Assembly: GCA_012910725.1 (NCBI GenBank)
Contig: WNEG01000032.1
Location: 4,867-17,290 of the forward strand
Source: Candidatus Ethanoperedens thermophilum
Lineage (GTDB): Archaea > Halobacteriota > Methanosarcinia > Methanosarcinales > EX4572-44
Direction: 5' to 3'
Length of the DNA: 12,424 nt
Position 1 is the stretch's first letter; the number at the start of each line of letters is the position of its first letter. The translations under genes were made by a program, and so were the position numbers. This document shows, in pieces, positions 5,933 through 12,424 of this stretch. The notes below the pieces were generated by a model. The model was not told the origin of the DNA and searched no databases. It was given only the letters and a program-made list of their open reading frames with translations.

Positions 5933-6165
5933 CAACAGACCTGACTACACTCTGTATGCTTCGCATGCAGAGAGCTTTCTAACGACGAATACATAGCAGA
6001 ATAGCAACAGACCTGACTACACTCTGTATGCTTCGCATGCAGAGAGCTTTCTAACGACGAATACATAGCAGAATAGCAACAGACCTGACTACACTCTGTA
6101 TGCTTCGCATGCAGAGAGCTTTCTAACGACGAATACATAGCAGAATAGCAACAGACCTGACTACA
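5912..6165. repeat. 72-bp tandem repeat, 3.5 copies, containing a gene end and a hairpin
   Basis: Perfect copies begin at 5912, 5984 and 6056, with a 38-bp partial fourth copy at 6128-6165. Each starts with the last codons of the 124-aa gene (DEYIAE and TAG) followed by intergenic sequence. Full units contain a hairpin with the arms CTCTGTATGC and GCATGCAGAG around TTC: ten pairs, one of them a G-T wobble. Because the copies are identical, the amplification is recent or is kept uniform by recombination. The array lies between convergent genes (the 124-aa gene and purC) and could end transcripts from both sides. The unit is 24 codons long, so the minus strand stays open through it, but I see that as a by-product. 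Confidence 0.95.
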
Positions 6166-6176
6166 GTTCTTCAACT

Positions 6177-6884
6177 TTACTGCAAAATCCTCTGTGCAAT
6201 CTCATAGTAAGCTCTTCCAACATCCCCTTTATCGAAACGAAACACATCCTTATCCAGCGATCTTCCAGTTTTCTTGTCCCAGAATCGACAGGTGTCAGCC
6301 GAAATCTCATCAGCAAGTACGATCTTACCATTTAATCGTCCAAACTCAAGCTTGAAATCAGGCAAAAGAAGTTCCTTACTATCTAAAAACTCTATCAGCA
6401 GTTTATTTACATCAAGTGCAAGCTTTCGCATAACTGCAAGCTCTGTCCTCTCTGCAATACCCATCACACATGCGATATCCTCATTAATCATTGGATCTCC
6501 ATACTCATCACTTTTGTAATCAAGCGCAATCACAGGCGGCACAAGAGGTGTCCCCTCTTTTATCGGATATTTCCTGGTGATAGAACCAGCAGCAATATTT
6601 CGCACAATCACTTCAACAGGAATGATGTCAACAGCATCAACAAGCATCATTGTATCAGAAAGCATGCATTCAAAATGAGTTGGTATCCCCTCTCTTTCAA
6701 GAAGTTTGAATATATGTGCTGAAATTGCAGCATTGTAATAGCCTTTGTGTTCAAGCGATCCTTTTTTTTTGCCATCAAATGCTGTGAGACTATCACGAAA
6801 TTCCGCAATTAGTTTTGTCTCATCATCAGTTCGATACAAAGTCTTTGCTTTTCCAGAGTACTGAATTTCTTTTTTTATGACCAA
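6177..6884 (-). CDS. purC: Phosphoribosylaminoimidazole-succinocarboxamide (SAICAR) synthase
   Basis: PurC joins aspartate to carboxyaminoimidazole ribonucleotide using ATP, making SAICAR in de novo purine synthesis. The 235-aa product has the usual length. It shows the ATP-binding start YSGKAKTLY (9-17), FRDSLTAFDGKKK (29-41), the central EVIVRNIAAGS (91-101), DFKLEFGR (176-183) and DEISADTCRFWD (192-203). The start is TTG at 6884: no ATG fits the family's N-terminus, and GAGGT at 6894-6898 is well placed for it. It stands alone on the minus strand. It converges on the tandem repeat at its 3' end and lies downstream of an accessory operon on the same strand, 86 bp after the 187-aa gene. Confidence 0.96.
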   Translation of the reverse strand: MVIKKEIQYSGKAKTLYRTDDETKLIAEFRDSLTAFDGKKKGSLEHKGYYNAAISAHIFKLLEREGIPTHFECMLSDTMMLVDAVDIIPVEVIVRNIAAGSITRKYPIKEGTPLVPPVIALDYKSDEYGDPMINEDIACVMGIAERTELAVMRKLALDVNKLLIEFLDSKELLLPDFKLEFGRLNGKIVLADEISADTCRFWDKKTGRSLDKDVFRFDKGDVGRAYYEIAQRILQ

Positions 6885-6910
6885 AGTATATCAACCTCTT
6901 ATCCTGCGAT

Positions 6911-6919
6911 GTTAAATAG
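6911..6919 (-). promoter_or_regulatory. Possible TATA box of purC
   Basis: CTATTTAAC on the minus strand lies about 30 bp upstream of the purC TTG. It would let purC be transcribed apart from the accessory genes before it. If transcription starts 25 bp downstream, the leader is only a few bases and would exclude the GAGGT ribosome-binding site, so the real box may lie further up. Weak evidence. Confidence 0.3.
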
Positions 6920-6970
6920 TGACATTCTCTCCATTCTGAAGAACGAAGCATCCATTGGGTTGTTTTTGAT

Positions 6971-7534
6971 TCATTTTTTCTTATCGACCCCTGGTAGCCC
7001 AATTCTACTCAAATAGAATGCAAATCTATGAGATAAATCTTCTCTAAATAGTGGTTTTAATGACCCTACAAAATGGTCTTTATAAAGCTTGTAAAGTATA
7101 TGGGTTGGTATAGTATAATACTGTTTAAAATCAATAATTAAATTAGGAAGGCAAAGTTCTTCATTTTTTTCTAAAAAGTGGTATCTTTCGTTCTTATTCT
7201 TCTTTATAACACTCCATCTTTCACTGTTATACGTTTCCATAATTAAACCAAGTCCCTCCAGGTGCTTTCCACTCCTCACAAGCTCTGCAATGTAAGCAGG
7301 ACATACAAGAATTGATTGTATGTATTTGTCTCTCTTTTCAGTTTCAGATTTATTTCTATCCTTAAAGTCCCACTCTAAATCACAACTTTGTGTTAAGACA
7401 ACAAAAAAAGGTATTTCAATTTCATCAACATCTATGTTTCCCTTTATGGGTTCCGCCCATCTAACATAATCAAACTTCTGGTAAATATCTCCCTGAAATA
7501 TACTGTATTTTTTAGTGTCTTTCTTCTCGTACAT
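6971..7534 (-). CDS. Unknown 187-aa protein with a TQSCDLE motif
   Basis: A soluble 187-aa protein without membrane segments. Three blocks stand out: FFVVLTQSCDLEWD (43-56), ERYHFLE followed by PNLIIDFKQYYTIP (117-143), and PLFREDLSHRFAFYLSRIGLP (161-181). From memory, a loose group of uncharacterised, sporadically distributed bacterial and archaeal proteins shares a (T/S)Q(S/T)CD motif and a C-terminal (Y/F)RE.LS..FA....R.GLP block. I cannot name a Pfam family. The paired Cys-Asp and the conserved R-E-H set could be catalytic or metal-binding, which is inference. The ATG at 7534 lies 2 bp after the stop of the 51-aa gene, so translation is probably coupled. It is the last gene of the three-gene operon. 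Confidence 0.85.
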   Translation of the reverse strand: MYEKKDTKKYSIFQGDIYQKFDYVRWAEPIKGNIDVDEIEIPFFVVLTQSCDLEWDFKDRNKSETEKRDKYIQSILVCPAYIAELVRSGKHLEGLGLIMETYNSERWSVIKKNKNERYHFLEKNEELCLPNLIIDFKQYYTIPTHILYKLYKDHFVGSLKPLFREDLSHRFAFYLSRIGLPGVDKKK

Positions 7535-7536
7535 TT

Positions 7537-7692
7537 TTAATCAAATACAATCTTATAACGGGTTGTCTTTGCTTTCATTATCATTCTCGGGTATTTCTCA
7601 AGATCAAAAAGCTTCTCTTTTTCATCTTCTATAGAAACGCTCGAAGTCCCCTCGTTTTCTTCTTCTCCATATAACTCAATAAATCTATTCAT
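7537..7692 (-). CDS. Unknown 51-aa protein between the two accessory genes
   Basis: This short frame starts at ATG 7692, overlapping the end of the TIGR04255-like gene by 8 bp, and stops at 7537-7539, 2 bp before the next ATG. The product, starting MNRFIELYGEEENEG, has an acidic first half (EEEN, EDEKEK) and a basic end (KAKTTRYKIVFD). Perfect fitting between two genes on both sides is strong evidence that it is translated. I recognise no family. The size and charge pattern suit a small adaptor or a peptide that binds one of its neighbours, but that is inference. Confidence 0.75.
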   Translation of the reverse strand: MNRFIELYGEEENEGTSSVSIEDEKEKLFDLEKYPRMIMKAKTTRYKIVFD

Positions 7693-8446
7693 CTTCAATC
7701 ACACCCATCAATTCTCTTAGACCATTTCCGATGCTCTCCTCAAACATATCTGATATAACTTCATTAAAATCTTTAACCTTGCCCATAATTTCTTCTGTTT
7801 TTGCCAGACTTTCATAGGTGAAGCAGTCATAATCAAGAACGAATTCTTTTTTTATGATTGGACTGGGATACAAACTATTTGCAATACCATATTGGAACTT
7901 TACCTGATAATCTTCCTTGTTTAACTCAATCAAAGTAATATATCGTGACATATCTTTTTTATCAAAGATAAATTTCATTGAATCTAACAATGATTCATTC
8001 AATAAGTTATCCCATTTAAAAGGATTGTCTTCTTTTAGATTAATTTGATTTATATATCTTAATCCCAATCTTGTCGAAACAATTGAAGGAAATATCTGGA
8101 ATAAACTTTTTATAACCAGATCTATTGTTTTAAAATACTCATCAGAATGAGTATACTCTTTAAACTCCACGATAATGTTGTTATTTTCAAATGAAACATT
8201 TCTTGACTTTGTTTTATTAAAGAATCCCCATTTTTGTATTTCTGTGGTTTCAGTTTCAATCAGGTCAGTTCTTTTTAATTTATGTTGAATTCTCACCCCC
8301 TTTTTTTCTTTTAATATTTGAAATTCTTTTTTTATTAATTCTTGAAACTTTTTTATCTTTTCAAGACTATAATCAGATAGAGTGGGAAAATCAAGTTTAA
8401 AAACTACATTCGATAGAAAATTTTTTTCATATCTTCTCTCGGTCAT
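7685..8446 (-). CDS. TIGR04255-like family protein
   Basis: The 253-aa product resembles the TIGR04255 family of uncharacterised proteins, known for a scattered distribution across bacteria and archaea. The N-terminus YEKNFLSNVVFKLDF (6-20) matches the family opening of a Y..P....V.F.I.F type. The centre has STRLGLRYINQI (124-135), its most distinctive signature. The C-terminus ends in a helical segment with F..VI..MF...I....R.LM (228-247), also usual. No catalytic motif, signal or membrane segment is visible. The gene is very rich in A and T, with many Lys, Asn, Ile and Phe residues compared with purC and the aminotransferase, a hint of transfer. It is the first gene of the operon with its own TATA box. 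Family assignment is from remembered motifs, not from a search. Confidence 0.75.
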   Translation of the reverse strand: MTERRYEKNFLSNVVFKLDFPTLSDYSLEKIKKFQELIKKEFQILKEKKGVRIQHKLKRTDLIETETTEIQKWGFFNKTKSRNVSFENNNIIVEFKEYTHSDEYFKTIDLVIKSLFQIFPSIVSTRLGLRYINQINLKEDNPFKWDNLLNESLLDSMKFIFDKKDMSRYITLIELNKEDYQVKFQYGIANSLYPSPIIKKEFVLDYDCFTYESLAKTEEIMGKVKDFNEVISDMFEESIGNGLRELMGVIEDE

Positions 8447-8470
8447 GTAATCTACCTAACAGACATGATT

Positions 8471-8480
8471 CTATATAACT
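8471..8480 (-). promoter_or_regulatory. TATA box of the accessory operon
   Basis: On the minus strand the sequence is GAGAAAGTTATATAG, a purine-rich BRE-like stretch followed by a TATA box. It is centred about 30 bp before the ATG at 8446. Transcription starting 25 bp downstream would give a leader of only a few bases, so the first gene is probably read from a leaderless or nearly leaderless transcript. The remaining divergent region up to 8640 holds only an imperfect inverted repeat (8512-8520 with 8538-8546). Confidence 0.5.
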
Positions 8481-8640
8481 TTCTCTATTTTTCCAGTAGT
8501 TCCAAAACCACCCGACTTCCAAACGAGAAAAACATAAGGAAGACGGTTTCACACAGCTCCAAATGATTTTTTCCTATTTAATCTGATAATATATCCATCA
8601 AAAACTACACATTTTTCTGAAGTACTGAACTGAATAGTAA

Positions 8641-8689
8641 ACTATACATGCCAAGGTTGTTTGTATAATTATAACACTTTAATGGAGAT
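8641..8689 (+). promoter_or_regulatory. Promoter and ribosome-binding site of the aminotransferase gene
   Basis: Two TATA-like sequences precede the gene: ACTATACAT at 8641-8649 and GTATAATTATAA at 8663-8674. A GGAGAT ribosome-binding site at 8684-8689 is 10 nt before the ATG at 8699. Only the first box would give a leader that contains this site, so I favour it. The second would give a nearly leaderless transcript. An ATG at 8691 is closer but out of frame. Confidence 0.4.
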
Positions 8690-8698
8690 TATGTTGAT

Positions 8699-9856
8699 AT
8701 GGAAGATGAAAGCACACTTCTTATGATACCAGGACCTGTCCAGGTGCTGCCTCGCATACTACGAGCAATGAGCCGTCCCATGATTGGTCATCGAAGCCGG
8801 GAATTTGGCAGAATCTATGAGGGATGCCAGAAAACACTAAAAGAACTGTTTCAAACAGCAAACGATATTTTTGTAATCAGTGGAAGCGGTACCTGTGCAA
8901 TGGAGGCTGCGGTTGGAAATGTCATTGGACAAAATGATACTGTCGTTACTATTGAAAACGGAAAGTTTGGCGAACGATTCAGACTCATTGCAGAACGATA
9001 TGGAAAAGTTAAGCCGATCACATTTGAGTGGGGTACATCGATAGAGCTTGATAAAGTAGAAGATGCTTTATCAGGTGGCACCAAGGTTGTGACAATGGTA
9101 CACAATGAAACTTCCACCGGCATAAAAAATCCTGCAAAGGAAGTAAGTAAGCTTGCTCATCAATACGATGCTCTATTTATAATGGATGGGGTCACTTCGA
9201 TTGGTGGCGATACCGTACTGGCTGATGAGTGGGGAGTTGATATTGCTATTGTCGGCTCACAGAAATGTCTTGGTGCACCGCCAGGGCTTTCAGCTATTTC
9301 AGTAAGTGATGCTGCATGGGATGCCATTGTTGATCAACCACCTTATTATGCAGACTTGAATGCATATCGAAAATCTTCTGCAAAAGAGATTACACAAACA
9401 CCATACACGCCAGCAGTCCCCCTCTTTTATGCTCTTGAAGAAGCCCTCAACGTCATTAACGAGGAAGGAATGGATGCGCGCAGGAAGCGACACGAAATGG
9501 CAGCAGAAGCCATCAGGGCAGCAGCAGAAGTGCTGGACATAGAGTTGTTTCCAAGCCTGAACGAAATTGGTGAGTATTCTAACACTGTTACTGCTATGCT
9601 TTTGCCAGAAGGCATCAATGATAAAAAACTAAGAGATGGAATGCTTAAACGAAAGGTCCAGATCTCAGGCGGGCAGGAGCATCTTTCAGGCAGCATTTTT
9701 AGAATTGGTGCAATGGGTAACTTTACAGAACGTGACATCCTCACAACCATACAAACACTTGAAGTGGTGCTCAAGGAGTATCAGGTGATCGCACGGATTG
9801 GTGATGGTGTGAATGCAGCAAGCGACATATTTAGTGGTTCTGGATTAGAGAAATAG
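8699..9856 (+). CDS. Class V PLP-dependent aminotransferase (serine/alanine-glyoxylate type)
   Basis: The 385-aa protein belongs to the class V aminotransferases, in the alanine-glyoxylate / serine-pyruvate group common in methanogens, as in MJ0959 of Methanocaldococcus. It would move an amino group between alanine, serine or a similar amino acid and a 2-oxo acid with pyridoxal phosphate; the actual substrate cannot be read from the sequence. The opening IPGPVQVLPRI (10-20), the cofactor loop SGSGTCAMEAA (61-71), HNETSTG (135-141), the aspartate in MDGVTSIGG (D163) and the PLP-binding lysine K189 in VGSQKCLGAPPGL are all present. IFRIGAMGN closes the C-terminal domain. The gene stands alone and is divergent from the accessory operon. 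It is a housekeeping gene between two accessory blocks. Confidence 0.93.
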   Translation: MEDESTLLMIPGPVQVLPRILRAMSRPMIGHRSREFGRIYEGCQKTLKELFQTANDIFVISGSGTCAMEAAVGNVIGQNDTVVTIENGKFGERFRLIAERYGKVKPITFEWGTSIELDKVEDALSGGTKVVTMVHNETSTGIKNPAKEVSKLAHQYDALFIMDGVTSIGGDTVLADEWGVDIAIVGSQKCLGAPPGLSAISVSDAAWDAIVDQPPYYADLNAYRKSSAKEITQTPYTPAVPLFYALEEALNVINEEGMDARRKRHEMAAEAIRAAAEVLDIELFPSLNEIGEYSNTVTAMLLPEGINDKKLRDGMLKRKVQISGGQEHLSGSIFRIGAMGNFTERDILTTIQTLEVVLKEYQVIARIGDGVNAASDIFSGSGLEK

Positions 9857-10062
9857 ATTATAAAATAATATAAAGCCGTTCTGCATTGAATTTGAAAAGG
9901 AATGGAGTCAATGACCTCGGACGTCGCTTCGCTCTGTATGGAGCATCTTAGGTTATGCTCATGATTTGAAATTCTTTATCATTGGCTTTGATGGTACATT
10001 TAAAATATGAGCCACATTGTTCCGTTCTAATAAAATTTTACAAGAAACTACTTACTCCGTTC

Positions 10063-10078
10063 GCAGTTACTTAACTGC
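10063..10078. promoter_or_regulatory. Inverted repeat upstream of the hsdR promoter
   Basis: GCAGTTA and TAACTGC are perfect 7-bp arms around a CT spacer, about 45 bp upstream of the hsdR TATA box. The position suits an activator or repressor site, or the hairpin could be the end of something upstream. This is inference from symmetry and position. Confidence 0.4.
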
Positions 10079-10120
10079 AAGAAGTTATAATTCACTTACT
10101 ACTAAAATACATGGGAAAAC

Positions 10121-10130
10121 TTATATTTTA
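10121..10130 (+). promoter_or_regulatory. TATA box of hsdR
   Basis: TTATATTTTA lies about 30 bp before the ATG at 10155, preceded by the purine stretch GGGAAAAC that could act as a BRE. A start of transcription 25 bp downstream leaves almost no leader. No Shine-Dalgarno sequence is present, so hsdR is probably read from a leaderless transcript. Confidence 0.5.
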
Positions 10131-10154
10131 TATACTATGAGATAAATTAATAAA

Positions 10155-12424
10155 ATGAATAATATGGATAGATATATAAATCAATCTCCTGAACAGATAG
10201 CAAGAGACAACATTGATAAACAGCTCCATGCCACAGGATGGGCAGTGCAGGACAAGGATAAAATTGACTGGGATGCGAGCGTTGGTATTGCCGTCCGTGA
10301 ATACCAGACTGACGTGGGACCTGCTGACTATGTATTATTTGTTGAAAGAAGACCTGTTGGAATAGTAGAGGCAAAAAAAGAAGAAGAGGGATGTAGACTT
10401 ACATTTCATGAACCCCAAGCGGAATATTATGCAAAAAGTAAGCTCAAATATCTGGACAATGACCAGCTTCCATTTGTTTATGAAAGTACGGGAACTTTAA
10501 CCCGATTTACTGATTGTAGAGATCCACACCCACGTTCAAGACCTGTATTTACTTTTCATAGACCTGAAACTTTTAAAGCATGGCTGAAGGAGGGCAATTC
10601 ATTAAGAACACGACTGCTGGACATTCCCGAACTTCCGCAGTCCGGTTTAAGAGACTGCCAGATAAATGCGATTAAAAATCTTGAAATATCCTTCAAGAAA
10701 AACAAACAACGATCTTTGATCCAGATGGCTACAGGTGCCGGTAAAACCTACGCAGCGATCACATTTATTTACCGTTTACTGAAATTTGCCGATGCAAAAC
10801 GGATATTATTCCTGGTTGACACCAGAAACCTTGGAGAACAGGCAGAACAGGAGTGTATGGCATATCAGCCATCTGACGATAACCGCAAATTTACTGAACT
10901 ATATAATGTTCAACGGTTGCGCTCAAACTATATTGCACCGGACAGTCAAGTATGCATCAGTACTATCCAGAGGCTTTATTCTATTTTAAAAGGTGAAGAA
11001 CTGGATGAAAGGGTGGAGGATGAAAATCCGAATGAGAACAAATGGGGACCGAAAGAACCGATGCCGGTTGTTTATGATGAAAAGATACCGATAGAACAGT
11101 TTGATTTTATTGTAATCGATGAATGTCACCGTTCCATATACAACCGGTGGAAACAAGTGCTTGATTATTTTGATGCTTTTCTTATCGGGTTAACCGCCAC
11201 ACCGGATAAAAGAACTTTCGGATTTTTCAATGAGAATGTTGTAAGTGAATATTCCCACGAAGAAGCTGTGGCAGACGGTGTAAATGTTGGATATGATGTT
11301 TACATTATTGAGACCGAAATTTCACAATACGGATCAGAGATAAAAGCCAATGAGTATGTAGATAAACGAGAAAGGCTGAGCAGAAAAAGACGGTGGGAAC
11401 AACTGGATGAAGATGTTTCTTACTCTAAAAAAGATCTAGATAGGGATATTGTAAATCCCAGCCAGATCAGAAATATCATTCGTGCCTTTAAAGATAAACT
11501 GCCTGAGATCTTTCCGGGCAGAAAAGAAGTACCAAAAACCCTAATTTTTGCTAAAACCGACAGCCACTCCGAGGATATTATTCAGATAGTCAGAGAAGAA
11601 TTTAATGAGGGCAATGAATTCTGTAAGAAAATTACCTATAAAACTAAAGATGAGGACCCGAAATCTATACTCAACCAGTTCAGAAATGCCTATAATCCGA
11701 GAATTGCCGTTACTGTGGCTATGATTTCTGTAGGTATAGATGTTAAACCCCTTGAATGTCTGCTCTTTATGCGTGATGTAAAAAGCAAAAACTACTTTGA
11801 GCAGATGAAGGGGCGCGGTACCCGTACTTTCGGATATGATGACCTGAAAAAAGTCACTCCCTCGACAGTTTCAGCAAAGACACATTTTGTTGTTGTAGAT
11901 GCTGTGGGAGTTACAAAATCAATTAAAACAGACAGCCGTCCATTGGAGCGAAAACGCGCCACCCCGATGAAGGATTTACTGAACGCTGTTACTATGGGTG
12001 CTGAGGATGAAGACCTGTTCACTTCACTTGCAAGCCGCCTTTCCAGACTGGAAAAACAACTTACTGACAAGGAAAAAGAAACTTTTAAAGAAAAGGCGAA
12101 AGGCAAGACCATAAATCAGACGGTCAAAGACCTGTTGAATGCTCATAATCCGGACAAGATCGAAGAAAAAGCGGAGGAGCTGAAGGGGAAAAATCCTAAA
12201 ATAACAAAAACTGAAGCTCATGAGATGGCAAAGGAACACTTGAGCAAAACAGCAAGTTCAATCTTTGGTGGAGAACTTAACGGATATATTGAAAATGTTC
12301 GCAAGATTCATGAACAGATTATTGATACTGTGAATATCGACAAAGTCACAAAGGCGGAATGGGGTGATGATGCCGCCGATAAAGCCAGAGAAATAGTAAA
12401 AGATTTTTCTGAGTACATGGAAGC
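10155..12424 (+). CDS. hsdR: Type I restriction enzyme R subunit (partial, runs off the window)
   Basis: An uninterrupted frame of 756 codons begins MNNMDRYINQSPEQIARDNI and is still open at the window end. It is the motor and nuclease subunit of a type I restriction-modification complex: with HsdM and HsdS it translocates DNA from an unmodified site and cuts it at a distance. The N-terminal nuclease domain has the PD-(D/E)xK set D58, E72 and K74 (PADYVLF ... VEAKK). The helicase motor shows Walker A ATGAGKT (192-198), DECHRS (322-327), GLTATP (345-350), ISVGIDV (524-530) and GRGTR (553-557). A charged helical region follows from about 610, as in the C-terminal domain of EcoEI-like subunits. 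An in-frame TAA at 10143 fixes the start at 10155 or the ATG at 10164. No hsdM or hsdS is in the window; they may lie downstream. Confidence 0.95.
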   Translation, partial: MNNMDRYINQSPEQIARDNIDKQLHATGWAVQDKDKIDWDASVGIAVREYQTDVGPADYVLFVERRPVGIVEAKKEEEGCRLTFHEPQAEYYAKSKLKYLDNDQLPFVYESTGTLTRFTDCRDPHPRSRPVFTFHRPETFKAWLKEGNSLRTRLLDIPELPQSGLRDCQINAIKNLEISFKKNKQRSLIQMATGAGKTYAAITFIYRLLKFADAKRILFLVDTRNLGEQAEQECMAYQPSDDNRKFTELYNVQRLRSNYIAPDSQVCISTIQRLYSILKGEELDERVEDENPNENKWGPKEPMPVVYDEKIPIEQFDFIVIDECHRSIYNRWKQVLDYFDAFLIGLTATPDKRTFGFFNENVVSEYSHEEAVADGVNVGYDVYIIETEISQYGSEIKANEYVDKRERLSRKRRWEQLDEDVSYSKKDLDRDIVNPSQIRNIIRAFKDKLPEIFPGRKEVPKTLIFAKTDSHSEDIIQIVREEFNEGNEFCKKITYKTKDEDPKSILNQFRNAYNPRIAVTVAMISVGIDVKPLECLLFMRDVKSKNYFEQMKGRGTRTFGYDDLKKVTPSTVSAKTHFVVVDAVGVTKSIKTDSRPLERKRATPMKDLLNAVTMGAEDEDLFTSLASRLSRLEKQLTDKEKETFKEKAKGKTINQTVKDLLNAHNPDKIEEKAEELKGKNPKITKTEAHEMAKEHLSKTASSIFGGELNGYIENVRKIHEQIIDTVNIDKVTKAEWGDDAADKAREIVKDFSEYME

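Larger units (their letters stand above)
9857..10154. other. Non-coding region before hsdR with short inverted repeats
   Basis: No convincing gene is present. The start is AT-rich and may end aminotransferase transcripts. At 9941-9960 an inverted repeat has the arms GAGCAT and ATGCTC around 8 bases. It overlaps an alternative pairing of GCTC (9931-9934) with GAGC (9941-9944). The heptamer CCGTTCT appears twice (near 9893 and 10022). A 20-codon frame from 9902 has no supporting evidence. The end holds the palindrome and TATA box described separately. No tRNA or attachment-site pattern was found. Confidence 0.6.

Noticed and set aside
5912..6165. CRISPR array or integron-like site
   Set aside because: The units are contiguous 72-bp copies without variable spacers, so this is a plain tandem duplication.
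5863..6174. Minus-strand frame of 24-aa repeats through the tandem array
   Set aside because: It stays open only because the repeat is a multiple of three. It would start with TTG directly after purC, lacks a ribosome-binding site and is antisense to the 124-aa gene end.
9427..9774. 115-codon minus-strand ORF
   Set aside because: Shadow of the aminotransferase gene; serine-rich composition and no motifs.
9902..9964. 20-codon ORF after the aminotransferase gene
   Set aside because: It has no recognisable product and only a weak purine stretch before it, and it lies across overlapping inverted repeats.
11792..12239. Two minus-strand ORFs inside hsdR
   Set aside because: They are antisense to a well-supported helicase/nuclease gene and show phenylalanine- and serine-rich shadow composition.

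Overview
The window looks like a chromosome segment of an AT-rich euryarchaeon, most plausibly a methanogen or methane-oxidising relative (Methanomicrobia / Methanosarcinales-like). The signs are a Trm56-type tRNA methyltransferase, a DUF166 protein, the archaeal cobamide enzymes CobZ and CobY, TATA-box promoters with little or no leader before several genes, and a TTG start on purC. The lineage is an inference from gene families; there is no rRNA or marker gene in the window.

Layout. Positions 1-1346 (minus strand): two archaeal genes, trm56 followed by a DUF166 gene, ending in a small array of hairpin repeats whose last copy contains the DUF166 stop codon. Positions 1347-1643: divergent control region with two inverted repeats and a 17-codon upstream ORF before hemA. 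Positions 1644-2903 (plus): hemA, glutamyl-tRNA reductase, the entry step of tetrapyrrole synthesis. Positions 2904-3359: a decayed IS200/IS605-type element, consisting of a GC-rich foldable segment, the zinc-ribbon/RuvC end of a TnpB pseudogene, and an intact right-end hairpin followed by TCAA. Positions 3360-5932 (plus): a tightly packed operon of a 77-aa protein, cobZ, cobS, cobY and a 124-aa unknown protein. This gives three steps of nucleotide-loop assembly: GTP activation of adenosylcobinamide phosphate (CobY), joining to alpha-ribazole (CobS) and a phosphatase step (CobZ). With hemA upstream, the left half is largely tetrapyrrole/corrinoid metabolism. Positions 5912-6165: a 72-bp tandem repeat that has copied the end of the 124-aa gene. 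Positions 6177-6884 (minus): purC.

Positions 6971-8446 (minus): a three-gene, translationally coupled accessory operon. It encodes a TIGR04255-like protein, a 51-aa protein, and a 187-aa protein with a TQSCDLE motif. Functions are unknown and it is the best candidate in the window for an undescribed system. Positions 8699-9856 (plus): a class V PLP aminotransferase. Positions 9857-10154: non-coding, with several short inverted repeats and a TATA box. Positions 10155-12424 (plus): the first 756 codons of a type I restriction enzyme R subunit (hsdR), running off the end. The right half thus mixes housekeeping genes (purC, aminotransferase) with accessory, possibly defence-related insertions.
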